DNA of 64,000 nucleotides from positions 130,455 to 194,454 of the forward strand of contig JAEWTL010000059.1 in NCBI GenBank assembly GCA_023459495.1, in the 5' to 3' direction. Source of the DNA: Bacillota bacterium. GTDB lineage: Bacteria; Bacillota; Clostridia; Christensenellales; SZUA-584. Below the pieces are notes generated by a model. That model was given only the letters and a program-made list of their open reading frames with translations, ran no database searches and had not been told where the DNA came from. The first letter of the stretch is position 1. Each line of letters starts with the position of its first letter. Below, piece after piece: positions 44,910-53,570 of the stretch. A program made the position numbers and the translations under genes.

Positions 44910-45611
44910 ATGAAACGCAACATTATCAGTATAGATGAAGAGAAATGCAACGGTTGCGGGCTGTGCGTAGATGCCTGCCACGAAGGTGCGCTGAAGCTCG
45001 TGGACGGAAAAGCGAAGCTTGTTTCCGAAACATACTGCGATGGCTTAGGCAACTGTTTGCCGCAATGCCCGACCGGAGCGATCACCATTGAGGAGCGGGA
45101 AGCGGAAGCGTTTGACGAGCAGGCGGTCAAGCAAGCACTGGCCGCGCATCAGGCTCCGGCGGCGCACGCGGGCGGCTGTCCTTCGGCACGGCTACAGACG
45201 CTCAATCGTCAGCCCGCGCCAGCCGCACCTGTGCAGGAGGCCGCATCGGAGCTGATGCAATGGCCCTGTCAGATCAAGCTGGTGCCCGCAGCGGCACCTT
45301 TCTTTAACAACGCGAAGCTGCTCATCGCGGCAGACTGCACGGCGTATGCGTACGCCAATGTTCATCAGCGCTTTATGCGCGGACGCGTGACGATTATTGG
45401 CTGCCCCAAGCTTGACATGGTGGATTATTCGGAAAAGCTGACGGAGATATTCCGGCTTCATGATATCAAAAGCGTGGAGGTGCTGCGCATGACTGTACCA
45501 TGTTGCGGCGGTATCGAATATGCCGTTAAGCAGGCGCTCATCGCCAGCGGAAAGATGATCCCGTGGCATGTCACTGTGATCTCGCCCGACGGCACGATTG
45601 CAGACGAGTGA
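44910..45611 (+). CDS. 4Fe-4S ferredoxin-type protein linked to a Crp/Fnr regulator
   Basis: The 233-residue protein begins with a ferredoxin cluster motif, Cys13-x2-Cys16-x2-Cys19-x3-Cys23 (CNGCGLCVDAC). The second motif, CDGLGNCLPQCP (Cys43, 49, 53), lacks one cysteine (Leu46 in its place), so it may hold a 3Fe-4S or alternatively ligated cluster. The C-terminal 120 residues have further cysteines (ADCTAYAY, GCPKLD, VPCCGG). Such proteins occur beside hcp-type regulators in anaerobes; a redox role is likely but unproven. AAGGAGGAAG precedes the ATG. Confidence 0.82.
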   Translation: MKRNIISIDEEKCNGCGLCVDACHEGALKLVDGKAKLVSETYCDGLGNCLPQCPTGAITIEEREAEAFDEQAVKQALAAHQAPAAHAGGCPSARLQTLNRQPAPAAPVQEAASELMQWPCQIKLVPAAAPFFNNAKLLIAADCTAYAYANVHQRFMRGRVTIIGCPKLDMVDYSEKLTEIFRLHDIKSVEVLRMTVPCCGGIEYAVKQALIASGKMIPWHVTVISPDGTIADE

Positions 45612-45646
45612 ACCCATATGTAAAGCTTCGGTAAATATGAAGAAGT

Positions 45647-45676
45647 CCGGGCAGGTTTGGCCCGGTTTTCTTTTTT
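45647..45676 (+). terminator. Terminator of the ferredoxin-type gene
   Basis: CCGGGC (45647-45652) pairs with GCCCGG (45660-45665), followed by TTTTCTTTTTT. Confidence 0.85.
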
Positions 45677-45692
45677 CCGGGCATGGGGGCAA

Positions 45693-45720
45693 TTGCACTT
45701 TTTAATATTTGGTATATAAT
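45693..45720 (+). promoter_or_regulatory. SigA promoter of the DUF2156-GNAT pair
   Basis: TTGCAC (45693-45698), 16 bp, TATAAT (45715-45720), 28 bases before the ATG. Confidence 0.65.
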
Positions 45721-45748
45721 ACTGCATAACGAAAACGAAGGAGTTTAC

Positions 45749-46645
45749 ATGCTGCAATTCAGGGACATTACCATCGACGACAAGGAAGAATTCGAACGCT
45801 ATACGCACGGACACCGCAACACGGAAGCATCTTTTGCCAACATCTATCTGTGGCGCACAGTCTGCCGCACGAAGATCGCTATGGACGAGCAGGCCATGTA
45901 CCTGCTGCTGGATCTTCCGCATTACCGGCCCTTCATGCTTGCGCCTTTCCTGCTGGACTACAACGCGAGCTATAAGGACCCGCTGCGGCGCATCTATGAA
46001 TATATGAACGAAAACTGTGGAGGTTTCTTTATCAAAGGCGTTACCGGCCGCGTCAAGGAGCGAATAGAAGGCGACTGCCCGGGCAATTTTAAGCTTGTGC
46101 CTGATCGCGCCAACTTTGAATATGTGTATCTGTCTTCCGACCTCTGTAATCTGGAAGGAAAGAAATTCCACGCAAAGCGCAACCATATCAACCGGCTGCT
46201 GCAGGAGCACGAGGTGGAATACCGCGCATATACACATGAGTATTACGATGCGTGCATCTCGCTGCATAAGCAATGGATGGAGAATAAAGGCGGCGAGACC
46301 AAGGGATATATGGATGAGTTCAGCGTCATGAAGGCAGCACTGGACAACATGGAGAAGCTGGGTCTTAAAGGCGGCCTGCTGTTTGTGGACGGCAAGCTCA
46401 CGGCGTTTTCCATCGGTGAGTGCTTCAAGGACGATATGGCCATTATCCACATCGAGAAGGCTGATCCGGACGTGCAGGGCGCTTACCCGATGATCAACCG
46501 GGAGTTTGCCCGCGCTGAATGGAGCGGCGTTGAGTATATCAACCGCGAGGAGGATATGGGCATTGAGGGGCTGCGTAAGGCCAAACTCTCGTACAACCCC
46601 GTCTTCCTGATTGAAAAATACACCTGTGTGAGGAATGAAGAATAG
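45749..46645 (+). CDS. DUF2156 / phosphatidylglycerol lysyltransferase C-terminal-like protein
   Basis: The product has 298 residues from ATG 45749, preceded by GAAGGAG. The whole length matches the soluble GNAT-fold pair (LPG_synthase_C, DUF2156) related to MprF and FemX aminoacyl transferases. Supporting blocks are ASFANIYLWR, YVYLSSDLCNLEGKKFHAKRNHINRL, and the C-terminal IGECFKDDMAIIHIEKAD and EDMGIEGLRKAKLSYNP. No membrane domain is present, so it is not MprF itself. It may transfer amino acids from aminoacyl-tRNA to a small acceptor. Its stop overlaps the GNAT start. Confidence 0.85.
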   Translation: MLQFRDITIDDKEEFERYTHGHRNTEASFANIYLWRTVCRTKIAMDEQAMYLLLDLPHYRPFMLAPFLLDYNASYKDPLRRIYEYMNENCGGFFIKGVTGRVKERIEGDCPGNFKLVPDRANFEYVYLSSDLCNLEGKKFHAKRNHINRLLQEHEVEYRAYTHEYYDACISLHKQWMENKGGETKGYMDEFSVMKAALDNMEKLGLKGGLLFVDGKLTAFSIGECFKDDMAIIHIEKADPDVQGAYPMINREFARAEWSGVEYINREEDMGIEGLRKAKLSYNPVFLIEKYTCVRNEE

Positions 46646-47655
46646 TGGATATAAGGCTGCTTGAGAAAGAAGATATATCGGAAGCGAAGGCCCTGTGGAA
46701 GGAGGCGTTCGGCGATTCGGACGCGTTCATTAACTGGTACTTTGCCCATAAGATACTGCCCGAGCATTCGCTGGGCATGTTTGACGGCGGCCTTGTTTCC
46801 GTGCTGCACATGATCCCCTTCACGATCCGGCTGCAGGGTAAGCCCGTGAAGTCGATGATGATTGCCGGAGCTGCAACAAAGCAGGAGCGGCGGGGTGAGG
46901 GACACATGCGGACGATGCTGCTGGAATCTCTTGTGGAAATGCGCAGCCGCGGCATATTCATCACGCACCTGTATCCCTTCAAGCACAGCTTCTATGAGCA
47001 CTTTGGCTGGGCGACATACACGCATGTGCACCGCGAGAACGTAACGGAGGCACCGCTGCGCCGTGACGTTGAAGTGATCGAAACGACGGACTACCACGCG
47101 CTGGAGCCGATCTATAAACGCATGATGCGCGCCTACGACGGCTATGTGGTGCGTGGCAGCCGCGAGTGGCGCTGGCGCATGGGGGAACTCAAGGCGGATG
47201 GCGGAAAAGCCGCGCTGCTCATCAGGGACGATACTGCCTGCGCATATATGCTGTATTACGAAAACAAGCGTAAAGCTGACGTAATTGAAACCGTCTACTC
47301 CGACGAAGGGGATGTCGGCGCGCTGCTCTCTCATATCCTGCGGCAGGGTTTCAGCCGCGTGGACTATTTTCTGCCCGCGCAGTCGCGGGGGTCCAAGTTT
47401 GGCATGGCGCGCGTGGTGGACGCGCAGGCGCTGCTGAGCTTTCTGGGAGCGGAAAAGCTGCTGGACGGCGTGGGTATCACGGATGATTTTGTGTCCTGGA
47501 ACCATATGCCCGCGGAGAAATCGATCAGCATTGCGTCACTCGCAAAATGGGCACATACAGGGGTTTTAGGCGGTTCAGAGGAAAATATGCTCATTGAGCG
47601 CGAGTACGGCAGATTATTTGCAAAGGGCAGCACTTGCATTTTTGAGATGTTTTAA
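46645..47655 (+). CDS. Eis-like GNAT N-acetyltransferase
   Basis: The protein has 336 residues with GTG start 46645 overlapping the upstream TAG. The first 140 residues are a GNAT domain with the acetyl-CoA loop QERRGEGHM-RTML and the Eis-type FYEHFGW motif. The middle repeats a second GNAT-like fold and the C-terminus resembles a sterol-carrier-like domain, the three-part layout of Eis proteins. Eis enzymes acetylate amines such as aminoglycosides or polyamines; the substrate here is unknown. Confidence 0.85.
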   Translation: MDIRLLEKEDISEAKALWKEAFGDSDAFINWYFAHKILPEHSLGMFDGGLVSVLHMIPFTIRLQGKPVKSMMIAGAATKQERRGEGHMRTMLLESLVEMRSRGIFITHLYPFKHSFYEHFGWATYTHVHRENVTEAPLRRDVEVIETTDYHALEPIYKRMMRAYDGYVVRGSREWRWRMGELKADGGKAALLIRDDTACAYMLYYENKRKADVIETVYSDEGDVGALLSHILRQGFSRVDYFLPAQSRGSKFGMARVVDAQALLSFLGAEKLLDGVGITDDFVSWNHMPAEKSISIASLAKWAHTGVLGGSEENMLIEREYGRLFAKGSTCIFEMF

Positions 47656-47662
47656 TTAGAAT
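47634..47662 (+). promoter_or_regulatory. Promoter of the ATP synthase operon
   Basis: TTGCAT (47634-47639), 17 bp, TAGAAT (47657-47662), inside the end of the GNAT gene. Transcription would start around 47669, only a few bases before the first ATG at 47672. Confidence 0.55.
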
Positions 47663-47671
47663 ATATTAATT

Positions 47672-47956
47672 ATGTGGGGTTTTTTTGTCGGACTTGGGAT
47701 CGGCACGCTGCAGGTAATCGCCCTGCGGGTGCTGCTCGGAATGATCATGGGGACGCACAAGGTGCTGGGAGCGCTGCTGCTGATGCTCAAGCTCGCAGCC
47801 ATCGCTGCGCTGCTTTGGCTGATCTCCACAGTTTCTCTGGTGCATCTCATCTGGGCGGGATGCGGCATGCTGGCGGGACTCATCATCGGCTCCGTAATCG
47901 TGCTGCAGCTTCAGAAACGGGCAGGGAAAGACAGAAAGGATCATGGGGATGCTTGA
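47672..47956 (+). CDS. atpI: ATP synthase subunit I-like membrane protein
   Basis: The product has 94 residues with three to four hydrophobic helices (FFVGLGIGTLQVIALRVLLG and others) and a basic C-terminus (LQKRAGKDRKDHGDA). Position before atpB and size match AtpI, which helps c-ring assembly or Mg2+ uptake; sequence identity alone is weak. There is no Shine-Dalgarno before ATG 47672, and the predicted transcript begins almost at the start codon. Confidence 0.65.
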   Translation: MWGFFVGLGIGTLQVIALRVLLGMIMGTHKVLGALLLMLKLAAIAALLWLISTVSLVHLIWAGCGMLAGLIIGSVIVLQLQKRAGKDRKDHGDA

Positions 47957-48674
47957 ACGGTTGGACATGGTTAATTTCAGTGGTGTGGAAGGTGTTCAGA
48001 TCGTCTCGCCAAAGGTGTTTTCCATCTTTGGCTATGATGTCAGCGGAACGATGCTGATTACATGGATCGTTGTGCTTATTCTGATCCTCGCCGCGGTGGC
48101 TATCCGCCTCTTTGTGATCCCGCGCTTCAAGACCGTGCCCAAGGGCTTTCAGAACATCCTCGAAACGCTGGTGCAGTACTGCGAGAACTTCTCGAATTCT
48201 GCGCTCGGCAAACGGGGCGGTACGCTGGCCGCATATGTATTTACCATCGCGCTGCTCATCGTCGCCACCAGTCTGACGGAGCTTTTTGGCTTCCGGCCTC
48301 CCGCAACGGACATCAACTTCACAATCGCGCTTGCGGTTATGTCTTTCATCCTGATCAACGTATTTGGCTTTTACTATACCGGCTTTATCGGCCGCATGAA
48401 GTGGTTCGTCAAGCCCAAGGCTTTTATGCTGCCTGTCAACATTGCTACACATGCAGTAATCCCGATATCGCTCGCTTTTCGTCTGTTCGGCAACATGTTT
48501 GCCGGAATGATCGTCATGGACCTGCTCTACGGCGTGGTTTGGCTGTCTTTCGGCATACCGGCGATATTGGCGATCTACTTCAATTTGTTCCATGTCGGGA
48601 TACAGACGTATATATTTCTGATATTGACGTTATCCTTTATGGAAGAAACGGTAGCTTATGGCGCAAAGCGTTAA
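47949..48674 (+). CDS. atpB: ATP synthase F0 subunit a
   Basis: Start ATG 47949 is chosen because AAGGA (47936-47940) is properly spaced; ATG 47943 is too close. The 241-residue protein has about five helices. The essential Arg of the proton channel is in ISLAFRLFGNMFAGM; the C-terminal helix ends LSFMEETVAYGAKR. It forms the half-channels beside the c-ring. It overlaps atpI. Confidence 0.95.
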   Translation: MLERLDMVNFSGVEGVQIVSPKVFSIFGYDVSGTMLITWIVVLILILAAVAIRLFVIPRFKTVPKGFQNILETLVQYCENFSNSALGKRGGTLAAYVFTIALLIVATSLTELFGFRPPATDINFTIALAVMSFILINVFGFYYTGFIGRMKWFVKPKAFMLPVNIATHAVIPISLAFRLFGNMFAGMIVMDLLYGVVWLSFGIPAILAIYFNLFHVGIQTYIFLILTLSFMEETVAYGAKR

Positions 48675-48713
48675 AATTGAAAGATAAACATTTTTTGATA
48701 TGGAGGTAGAAAC

Positions 48714-48944
48714 ATGGACTTGAGTGCTCTGGTTGCAATCGGCATGGGTATCGCGGTATTCACGGGCGTGGGTGCCGGCATCGGCATGGGCATCGCCACG
48801 AGCAAGGCGACGGAAGCGGTGGCCCGTCAGCCGGAAGCCAGCGGCAAGATTAACGCGATGCTGTTGATCGGCCTTGCGTTTGCGGAGACGACAGCAATCT
48901 ACGGCTTCGTCATCGCGATCATGATGTTGTCGCACCTGAAATGA
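48714..48944 (+). CDS. atpE: ATP synthase F0 subunit c
   Basis: This 76-residue hairpin protein has two helices joined by the polar loop ARQPEASGK. The ion-carrying carboxylate is Glu58 in LAFAETTAIYGF. Thr59 and Tyr63 match residues of Na+-binding c subunits, but the position of the Na+-ligand Gln (Gln32 of Ilyobacter tartaricus) is Met25 in GAGIGMGIA. Ion specificity therefore cannot be assigned. TGGAGGTAG precedes the ATG. Confidence 0.96.
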   Translation: MDLSALVAIGMGIAVFTGVGAGIGMGIATSKATEAVARQPEASGKINAMLLIGLAFAETTAIYGFVIAIMMLSHLK

Positions 48945-48978
48945 AAATGGGCCGAGCCCTCAAAAGTGAGGTGATATT

Positions 48979-49467
48979 ATGCTGGAAACGTTAGGCATAA
49001 GCTGGCTCGATATCGGACTGCATGTTCTGAATGTGGTGGTATTGTTTTTTGTGCTCAAAATTTTACTGTATAAGCCGATTTTGAAGTTCATGAAAAACCG
49101 GGAGAAATCCTTTTCCGACAAAACGGACATGCTCGATACGCGCGAGAAAGAGCTTATTCAGCAGAAGCAGGAATACGACCAGAAGATGTCCGATGCGCAG
49201 ACGCAAGCAGCGGCGATTCTTACGCGCAGCAACGAGATGGCGCGCGATCACGCCAAGGAGATTATTGACGACGCCAAAGAGCAGTCACGCGAGATGGTGG
49301 TCAGAGCCCGCAAGGAGATTGCCATCGAGAAGGAGCAGACGCAGCTTGATATGAAGTCTGAGATTGTCGATATGGCTGTGCAGATCGCGGAGAAGGTTTT
49401 GAAGCGCGAGGTCTCCAAGGAAGACAATCAGAAGATTATTGACGATTTCTTTGAGAGGGTGGGATAA
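48979..49467 (+). CDS. atpF: ATP synthase F0 subunit b
   Basis: The 162-residue subunit has an N-terminal membrane helix (LNVVVLFFVLKILLY) and a long charged helix that dimerises as the peripheral stalk. The end, IAEKVLKREVSKEDNQKIIDDFF, is the typical b-subunit C-terminus, so no delta domain is fused here. GTGAGGTG precedes ATG 48979. The next gene starts two bases after the stop. Confidence 0.95.
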   Translation: MLETLGISWLDIGLHVLNVVVLFFVLKILLYKPILKFMKNREKSFSDKTDMLDTREKELIQQKQEYDQKMSDAQTQAAAILTRSNEMARDHAKEIIDDAKEQSREMVVRARKEIAIEKEQTQLDMKSEIVDMAVQIAEKVLKREVSKEDNQKIIDDFFERVG

Positions 49468-49468
49468 C

Positions 49469-51277
49469 TTGGCAATGCAGGGCAAACTGAAAACCGCCGA
49501 GCCGATGGACGAAAAGGCTATCGACGCCATCCGCGAGCAATTTGAAAAGCAGGTCGGCGAGGAGATCAGTTTTAAAACAGAGGTGGACCCCACATTGTTA
49601 GGCGGCTTTGTGGTCACGCTGGGCGGCAAGGTTTACGACCGCAGCGTGCGTTCCCACCTGAAGGATATTAAAAGCTATATTCACAATACCGCTCAGTTGG
49701 CATGCGACGCCCGTGACTACGAGGACGGCAATATTGAGCTGCACTTCGATACAAAGGCCTTTGGGGACGAGACGCGTGCGCGTATCGGTGATTATGCCGG
49801 GGAGCCGGATAACGCGGCCATCGGTACCGTGGTGTCGTCGGGTGACGGCATCGTCATGATCGAAGGGCTGGAGGGCTGCAAGTACGGCGAACTGGTCGTG
49901 TTTGAAAGCGGCGCGGCGGGCATCGTGATGAACCTGTCTATGGAGCGGATCGGCGCGGTGCTTTTAAGCAACGCAACCGAGGTCTCGGAAGGCAGCACGG
50001 TGCGCAAAACGGGCAATGTGGTGCGCGTACCGGTGGGCGACGCGCTGCTGGGCCGCGTAATCGACCCGCTGGGGATGCCGCTCGACGGAAAGGGGCAGAT
50101 ATGCTCCGCGACATTCCGTCCTATTGAGGCGGAAGCGCCCGCAATATTCGACCGGCAGGGAGTCAAGCAGCCGCTGGAGACGGGCATCATGTCCATCGAC
50201 AGTATGATCCCGATTGGCAAGGGCCAGAGAGAGCTCATCATCGGCGACCGCCAGACCGGCAAGACGGCGATCGCGGTGGATACCATACTGAACCAGAAGG
50301 GCAAGAAGGTTTTCTGCGTATACGTGGCCATCGGTCAGAAGGCTTCCACGATCTCGTCCATCATCCGCACGCTTGAAATGGAAGGCGCGATGGATTACAC
50401 CGTTGTGGTTGCGTCCACCGGCAGCGATACACCTTCAATGCAGTACATCGCCCCATATGCGGGCTGCGCCATCGCAGAGGAGTTCATGTACGACGGCAAG
50501 GACGCGCTGATCGTTTACGATGACCTGTCCAAGCACGCCGTGGCTTACCGTACCATGTCGCTGTTGCTCCGGCGTCCGCCGGGCAGAGAAGCGTATCCGG
50601 GCGACGTGTTCTATCTGCATTCGCGTTTGCTGGAGCGAGCCGCGAAGCTCAACAAGGAAAACAGCGGCGGTTCCATGACCGCGCTGCCCATCATCGAGAC
50701 CATGGCAGGCGATATTTCGGCGTACATTCCGACCAACGTGATTTCCATCACGGACGGTCAGATATACCTCGAATCGGAGCTGTTCAACGCGGGCATCCGT
50801 CCGGCGGTCAACGTCGGTCTGTCGGTGTCGCGCGTGGGCGGCAGCGCGCAGACCAAGGCGATGCGCAAGGTGGCCGGACGTCTGCGTCTCGACCTCGCGC
50901 AGTACCGCGAGCTGGCCGTGTTTGCGCAGTTCGCGTCCGACCTCGACAAGGCGACGCGCGACACGCTGGATCAGGGCGCAAAGCTCACCGAATCGCTGAA
51001 GCAACCGCAGTATTTATCGCTGCCTTTGGCCAGCCAGGTGATTCTGCTGTTCGTCGCGGTAAACAAGTATCTGATCGGCCTGCCGATCAAGATGGTCAAG
51101 GAATTCAATGACGGCTATCTGAATTATGTGGATCTGAACTTCCCGGAGGTGCGCATCGGCATTAACCAGACGAGCGATCTCTCGGATGAAATGATTACCT
51201 CGCTGCATAAGGCCGCCAAGGACTACCTTGAACTGTTCCGTGAACAGAACAACATTAAGCCCCAGGAGGAGGCATAG
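49469..51277 (+). CDS. atpA: Fusion of the delta-subunit C-terminal domain with ATP synthase subunit alpha
   Basis: One open frame of 602 residues starts at TTG 49469 after GAGAGGGTGGG; ATG 49475 is the alternative. Residues about 7-71 match the delta/OSCP C-terminal domain (LKTAEPMDEKAI, VDPTLLGGFVV, GGKVYDRSVRSHL). After a linker of about 45 residues, alpha begins at GTVVSSGDGI (residue 119) and is complete: Walker A GDRQTGKTAIA, DDLSKHAVAYR, and the arginine finger region GLSVSRVGGSAQTKAM. The delta N-terminal domain, which normally binds the alpha N-termini, is missing from the operon, and no separate atpH exists. Alpha forms the catalytic hexamer with beta; here each copy would carry a b-binding domain. 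Confidence 0.9.
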   Translation: MAMQGKLKTAEPMDEKAIDAIREQFEKQVGEEISFKTEVDPTLLGGFVVTLGGKVYDRSVRSHLKDIKSYIHNTAQLACDARDYEDGNIELHFDTKAFGDETRARIGDYAGEPDNAAIGTVVSSGDGIVMIEGLEGCKYGELVVFESGAAGIVMNLSMERIGAVLLSNATEVSEGSTVRKTGNVVRVPVGDALLGRVIDPLGMPLDGKGQICSATFRPIEAEAPAIFDRQGVKQPLETGIMSIDSMIPIGKGQRELIIGDRQTGKTAIAVDTILNQKGKKVFCVYVAIGQKASTISSIIRTLEMEGAMDYTVVVASTGSDTPSMQYIAPYAGCAIAEEFMYDGKDALIVYDDLSKHAVAYRTMSLLLRRPPGREAYPGDVFYLHSRLLERAAKLNKENSGGSMTALPIIETMAGDISAYIPTNVISITDGQIYLESELFNAGIRPAVNVGLSVSRVGGSAQTKAMRKVAGRLRLDLAQYRELAVFAQFASDLDKATRDTLDQGAKLTESLKQPQYLSLPLASQVILLFVAVNKYLIGLPIKMVKEFNDGYLNYVDLNFPEVRIGINQTSDLSDEMITSLHKAAKDYLELFREQNNIKPQEEA

Positions 51278-51280
51278 CGC

Positions 51281-52144
51281 ATGGCGAGCATGAGCGACAT
51301 CCGCCACAGTATCCGCTCCATCTCCGATATGGAGCAGATCACGCGTGCCATGCATTTGATATCTACGTCCAAGATGCGCAAGGCGGTCTCCAAGTACGAG
51401 ACGAACCACACGCATTTCGTACGCGTTCGCACTACGCTTAAGGACATCCTGCAGCACTCGCACGACCTTTCACATCCCTACATCGGCGAAAGCGAGGGCG
51501 GTAAGGCGGCGTATGTCGTGATTGCGGCGGACAAGGGGCTATGCGGGGGTTACAACCATAATGTGTTGAACCTTGCGTACAGCACGATGCAGAAGAGCGC
51601 GGAGCGTTACATCTTAACGGTGGGGCAGGAGGCCCGCGTGTTCTTTGAACGCAAAGGGTTTACGATTGACGTTGAATTCCTGCACGTGGCGCAGAACCCG
51701 TCGCTGAACTATGCGCGGGGCATCACGCAGGACCTGCTCGATCTTTTTGGCAACGGCATCATGAACGAGGTGTACGTGGTATATACGCACTTCATCTCGG
51801 CGATGCGGCAGGAGCCGCGCGTGCTGAAGCTTCTTCCGCTTTCGATGTCCAACTTTAAGGACGTCAGCGCGGAAACGCAGTATAACGCTGAGATGCATTA
51901 TCACCCGTCGCCCAAAGAGGTGTTTGATACCCTCGTTCCGCAGTTTATCATCGGACTCGTGTACGGCTGCCTCGTAAGCTCGCTTGCGAGCGAACAGTGC
52001 GCACGCATGATCGCCATGGAGAATGCCACCAACAACGCGGAGGAACGCATCTCGGACCTGACGATGCAGTATAACCGCGCGCGGCAGGCGGCCATCACGG
52101 CGGAGATATCTGAAATCATCGGCGCGCTGGAGGCGTTATCATAA
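51281..52144 (+). CDS. atpG: ATP synthase F1 subunit gamma
   Basis: The 287-residue rotor shaft subunit begins DIRHSIRSISDMEQITRAMHLISTSKMRKA, the conserved N-terminal helix, and has the DKGLCGGYN block. The C-terminal helix has SEQCARMIAMENATNNAEERI-like SLASEQCARMIAMENAT and RARQAAITAEISEI. GGAGGAGG lies before ATG 51281, three bases after alpha. Confidence 0.96.
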   Translation: MASMSDIRHSIRSISDMEQITRAMHLISTSKMRKAVSKYETNHTHFVRVRTTLKDILQHSHDLSHPYIGESEGGKAAYVVIAADKGLCGGYNHNVLNLAYSTMQKSAERYILTVGQEARVFFERKGFTIDVEFLHVAQNPSLNYARGITQDLLDLFGNGIMNEVYVVYTHFISAMRQEPRVLKLLPLSMSNFKDVSAETQYNAEMHYHPSPKEVFDTLVPQFIIGLVYGCLVSSLASEQCARMIAMENATNNAEERISDLTMQYNRARQAAITAEISEIIGALEALS

Positions 52145-52157
52145 TACGGAGAAGCTT

Positions 52158-53558
52158 ATGGATTATAATGTAGTCAATACTGGAAAGCTCATACGCATCA
52201 CAGGCCCGGTGCTCGACGTGCAGTTCGACGACGAGAATATGCCGGAACTGTATAACGCGCTCGTGATCCAGATGCCGGAGCGTGAAGTGTGGGCCGAAGT
52301 GGCGATGCATTTGGGCGACGGCGTCCTGCGGTGCATCGCGCTCAACGCAACGGAAGGTCTCTACTGCGGCCTGCCTGTGGTAAACACGGGGGACCGCATC
52401 ACGGTTCCTGTGGGGAAGAAGATGCTCGGCCGCGTCATCAACGCGATCGGCCATCCCATCGACGGCAAAGGGCCTGTCGAAACCGACAAGCACCTGCCGA
52501 TCCACCGCAAACCGCCCAAGTTTACCGATCAGAGCCCGGTAACGGAGATATTCGAAACGGGTATCAAGGTGATCGACCTGCTGGCGCCGTACGCCAAGGG
52601 CGGCAAGATCGGCCTGTTCGGCGGCGCAGGCGTGGGCAAAACAGTACTTATCATGGAGCTCATCCGCAACATCGCCACGGAGCACGGCGGATATTCGGTG
52701 TTCTGCGGTGTGGGTGAGCGCAGCCGCGAGGGCAACGAACTCATTGAGGATATGACTGAATCGGGCGTTATGGCCCGTACCTGTATGGCCTTCGGCCAGA
52801 TGAATGAGCCGCCGGGTTCCCGTATGCGCGTGGCCTTAACCGGTCTGACGCTGGCAGAGGAACTGCGTGACGAAGAACATCAGGACGTCCTGTTGTTCAT
52901 CGACAACATCTACCGCTTCATTCAGGCGGGCAGCGAGGTTTCCGCTCTGCTCGGGCGTATTCCCGCAGCGGTGGGCTATCAGCCGACGTTGGCCAACGAG
53001 CTGGGTACACTGCAGGAGCGCATCACGTCGACTAAGAGCGGTTCGATTACGTCCGTGCAGGCCATCTATGTGCCGGCCGACGACCTGACCGACCCCGCGC
53101 CTGCGACCACGTTCTCGCATCTGGACGCAACGACGGTGCTTTCCCGGCAGATCGCTGAGATGGGCATCTATCCCGCCATCAACCCGCTTGAATCCACATC
53201 GCGTATCCTGGATCCGCGAATCATCGGCGACCAGCACTACAACGTGGCACGCCGGGTTCAGGAGGTATTGCAGCGCTACCGCGAATTGCAGGACATCATC
53301 GCAATTCTCGGTATGGAGGAGTTGTCGGATGCGGACAAGACCATCGTGTACCGCGCAAGAAAGATCCAGCGCTTCCTGTCGCAGCCCATGGCTGTGGCAG
53401 AGGTGTTTTCCGGCATTCCGGGCAAATATGTCACGTTGGACCGTACGATCGAAAGCTTCCGTACCATTGTGGACGGCGAGGTGGACGATCTTCCCGAAGC
53501 GGCATTCTTCATGGCGGGCGATATCGAGGACGTCAAAGCCCGCGCCGCGAAGGCGTAA
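52158..53558 (+). CDS. atpD: ATP synthase F1 subunit beta
   Basis: This 466-residue catalytic subunit is intact: Walker A GGAGVGKTVLIMELI, the catalytic Glu region VGERSREGNEL, Walker B LLFIDNIYRF and the family stretch VSALLGRIPAAVGYQPTL. The DELSEED-like lever is MEELSDADK (residues about 388-396), a variant of the usual DELSDED. It lies 13 bases after atpG. Confidence 0.97.
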   Translation: MDYNVVNTGKLIRITGPVLDVQFDDENMPELYNALVIQMPEREVWAEVAMHLGDGVLRCIALNATEGLYCGLPVVNTGDRITVPVGKKMLGRVINAIGHPIDGKGPVETDKHLPIHRKPPKFTDQSPVTEIFETGIKVIDLLAPYAKGGKIGLFGGAGVGKTVLIMELIRNIATEHGGYSVFCGVGERSREGNELIEDMTESGVMARTCMAFGQMNEPPGSRMRVALTGLTLAEELRDEEHQDVLLFIDNIYRFIQAGSEVSALLGRIPAAVGYQPTLANELGTLQERITSTKSGSITSVQAIYVPADDLTDPAPATTFSHLDATTVLSRQIAEMGIYPAINPLESTSRILDPRIIGDQHYNVARRVQEVLQRYRELQDIIAILGMEELSDADKTIVYRARKIQRFLSQPMAVAEVFSGIPGKYVTLDRTIESFRTIVDGEVDDLPEAAFFMAGDIEDVKARAAKA

Positions 53559-53570
53559 GGGGGGACGAGA

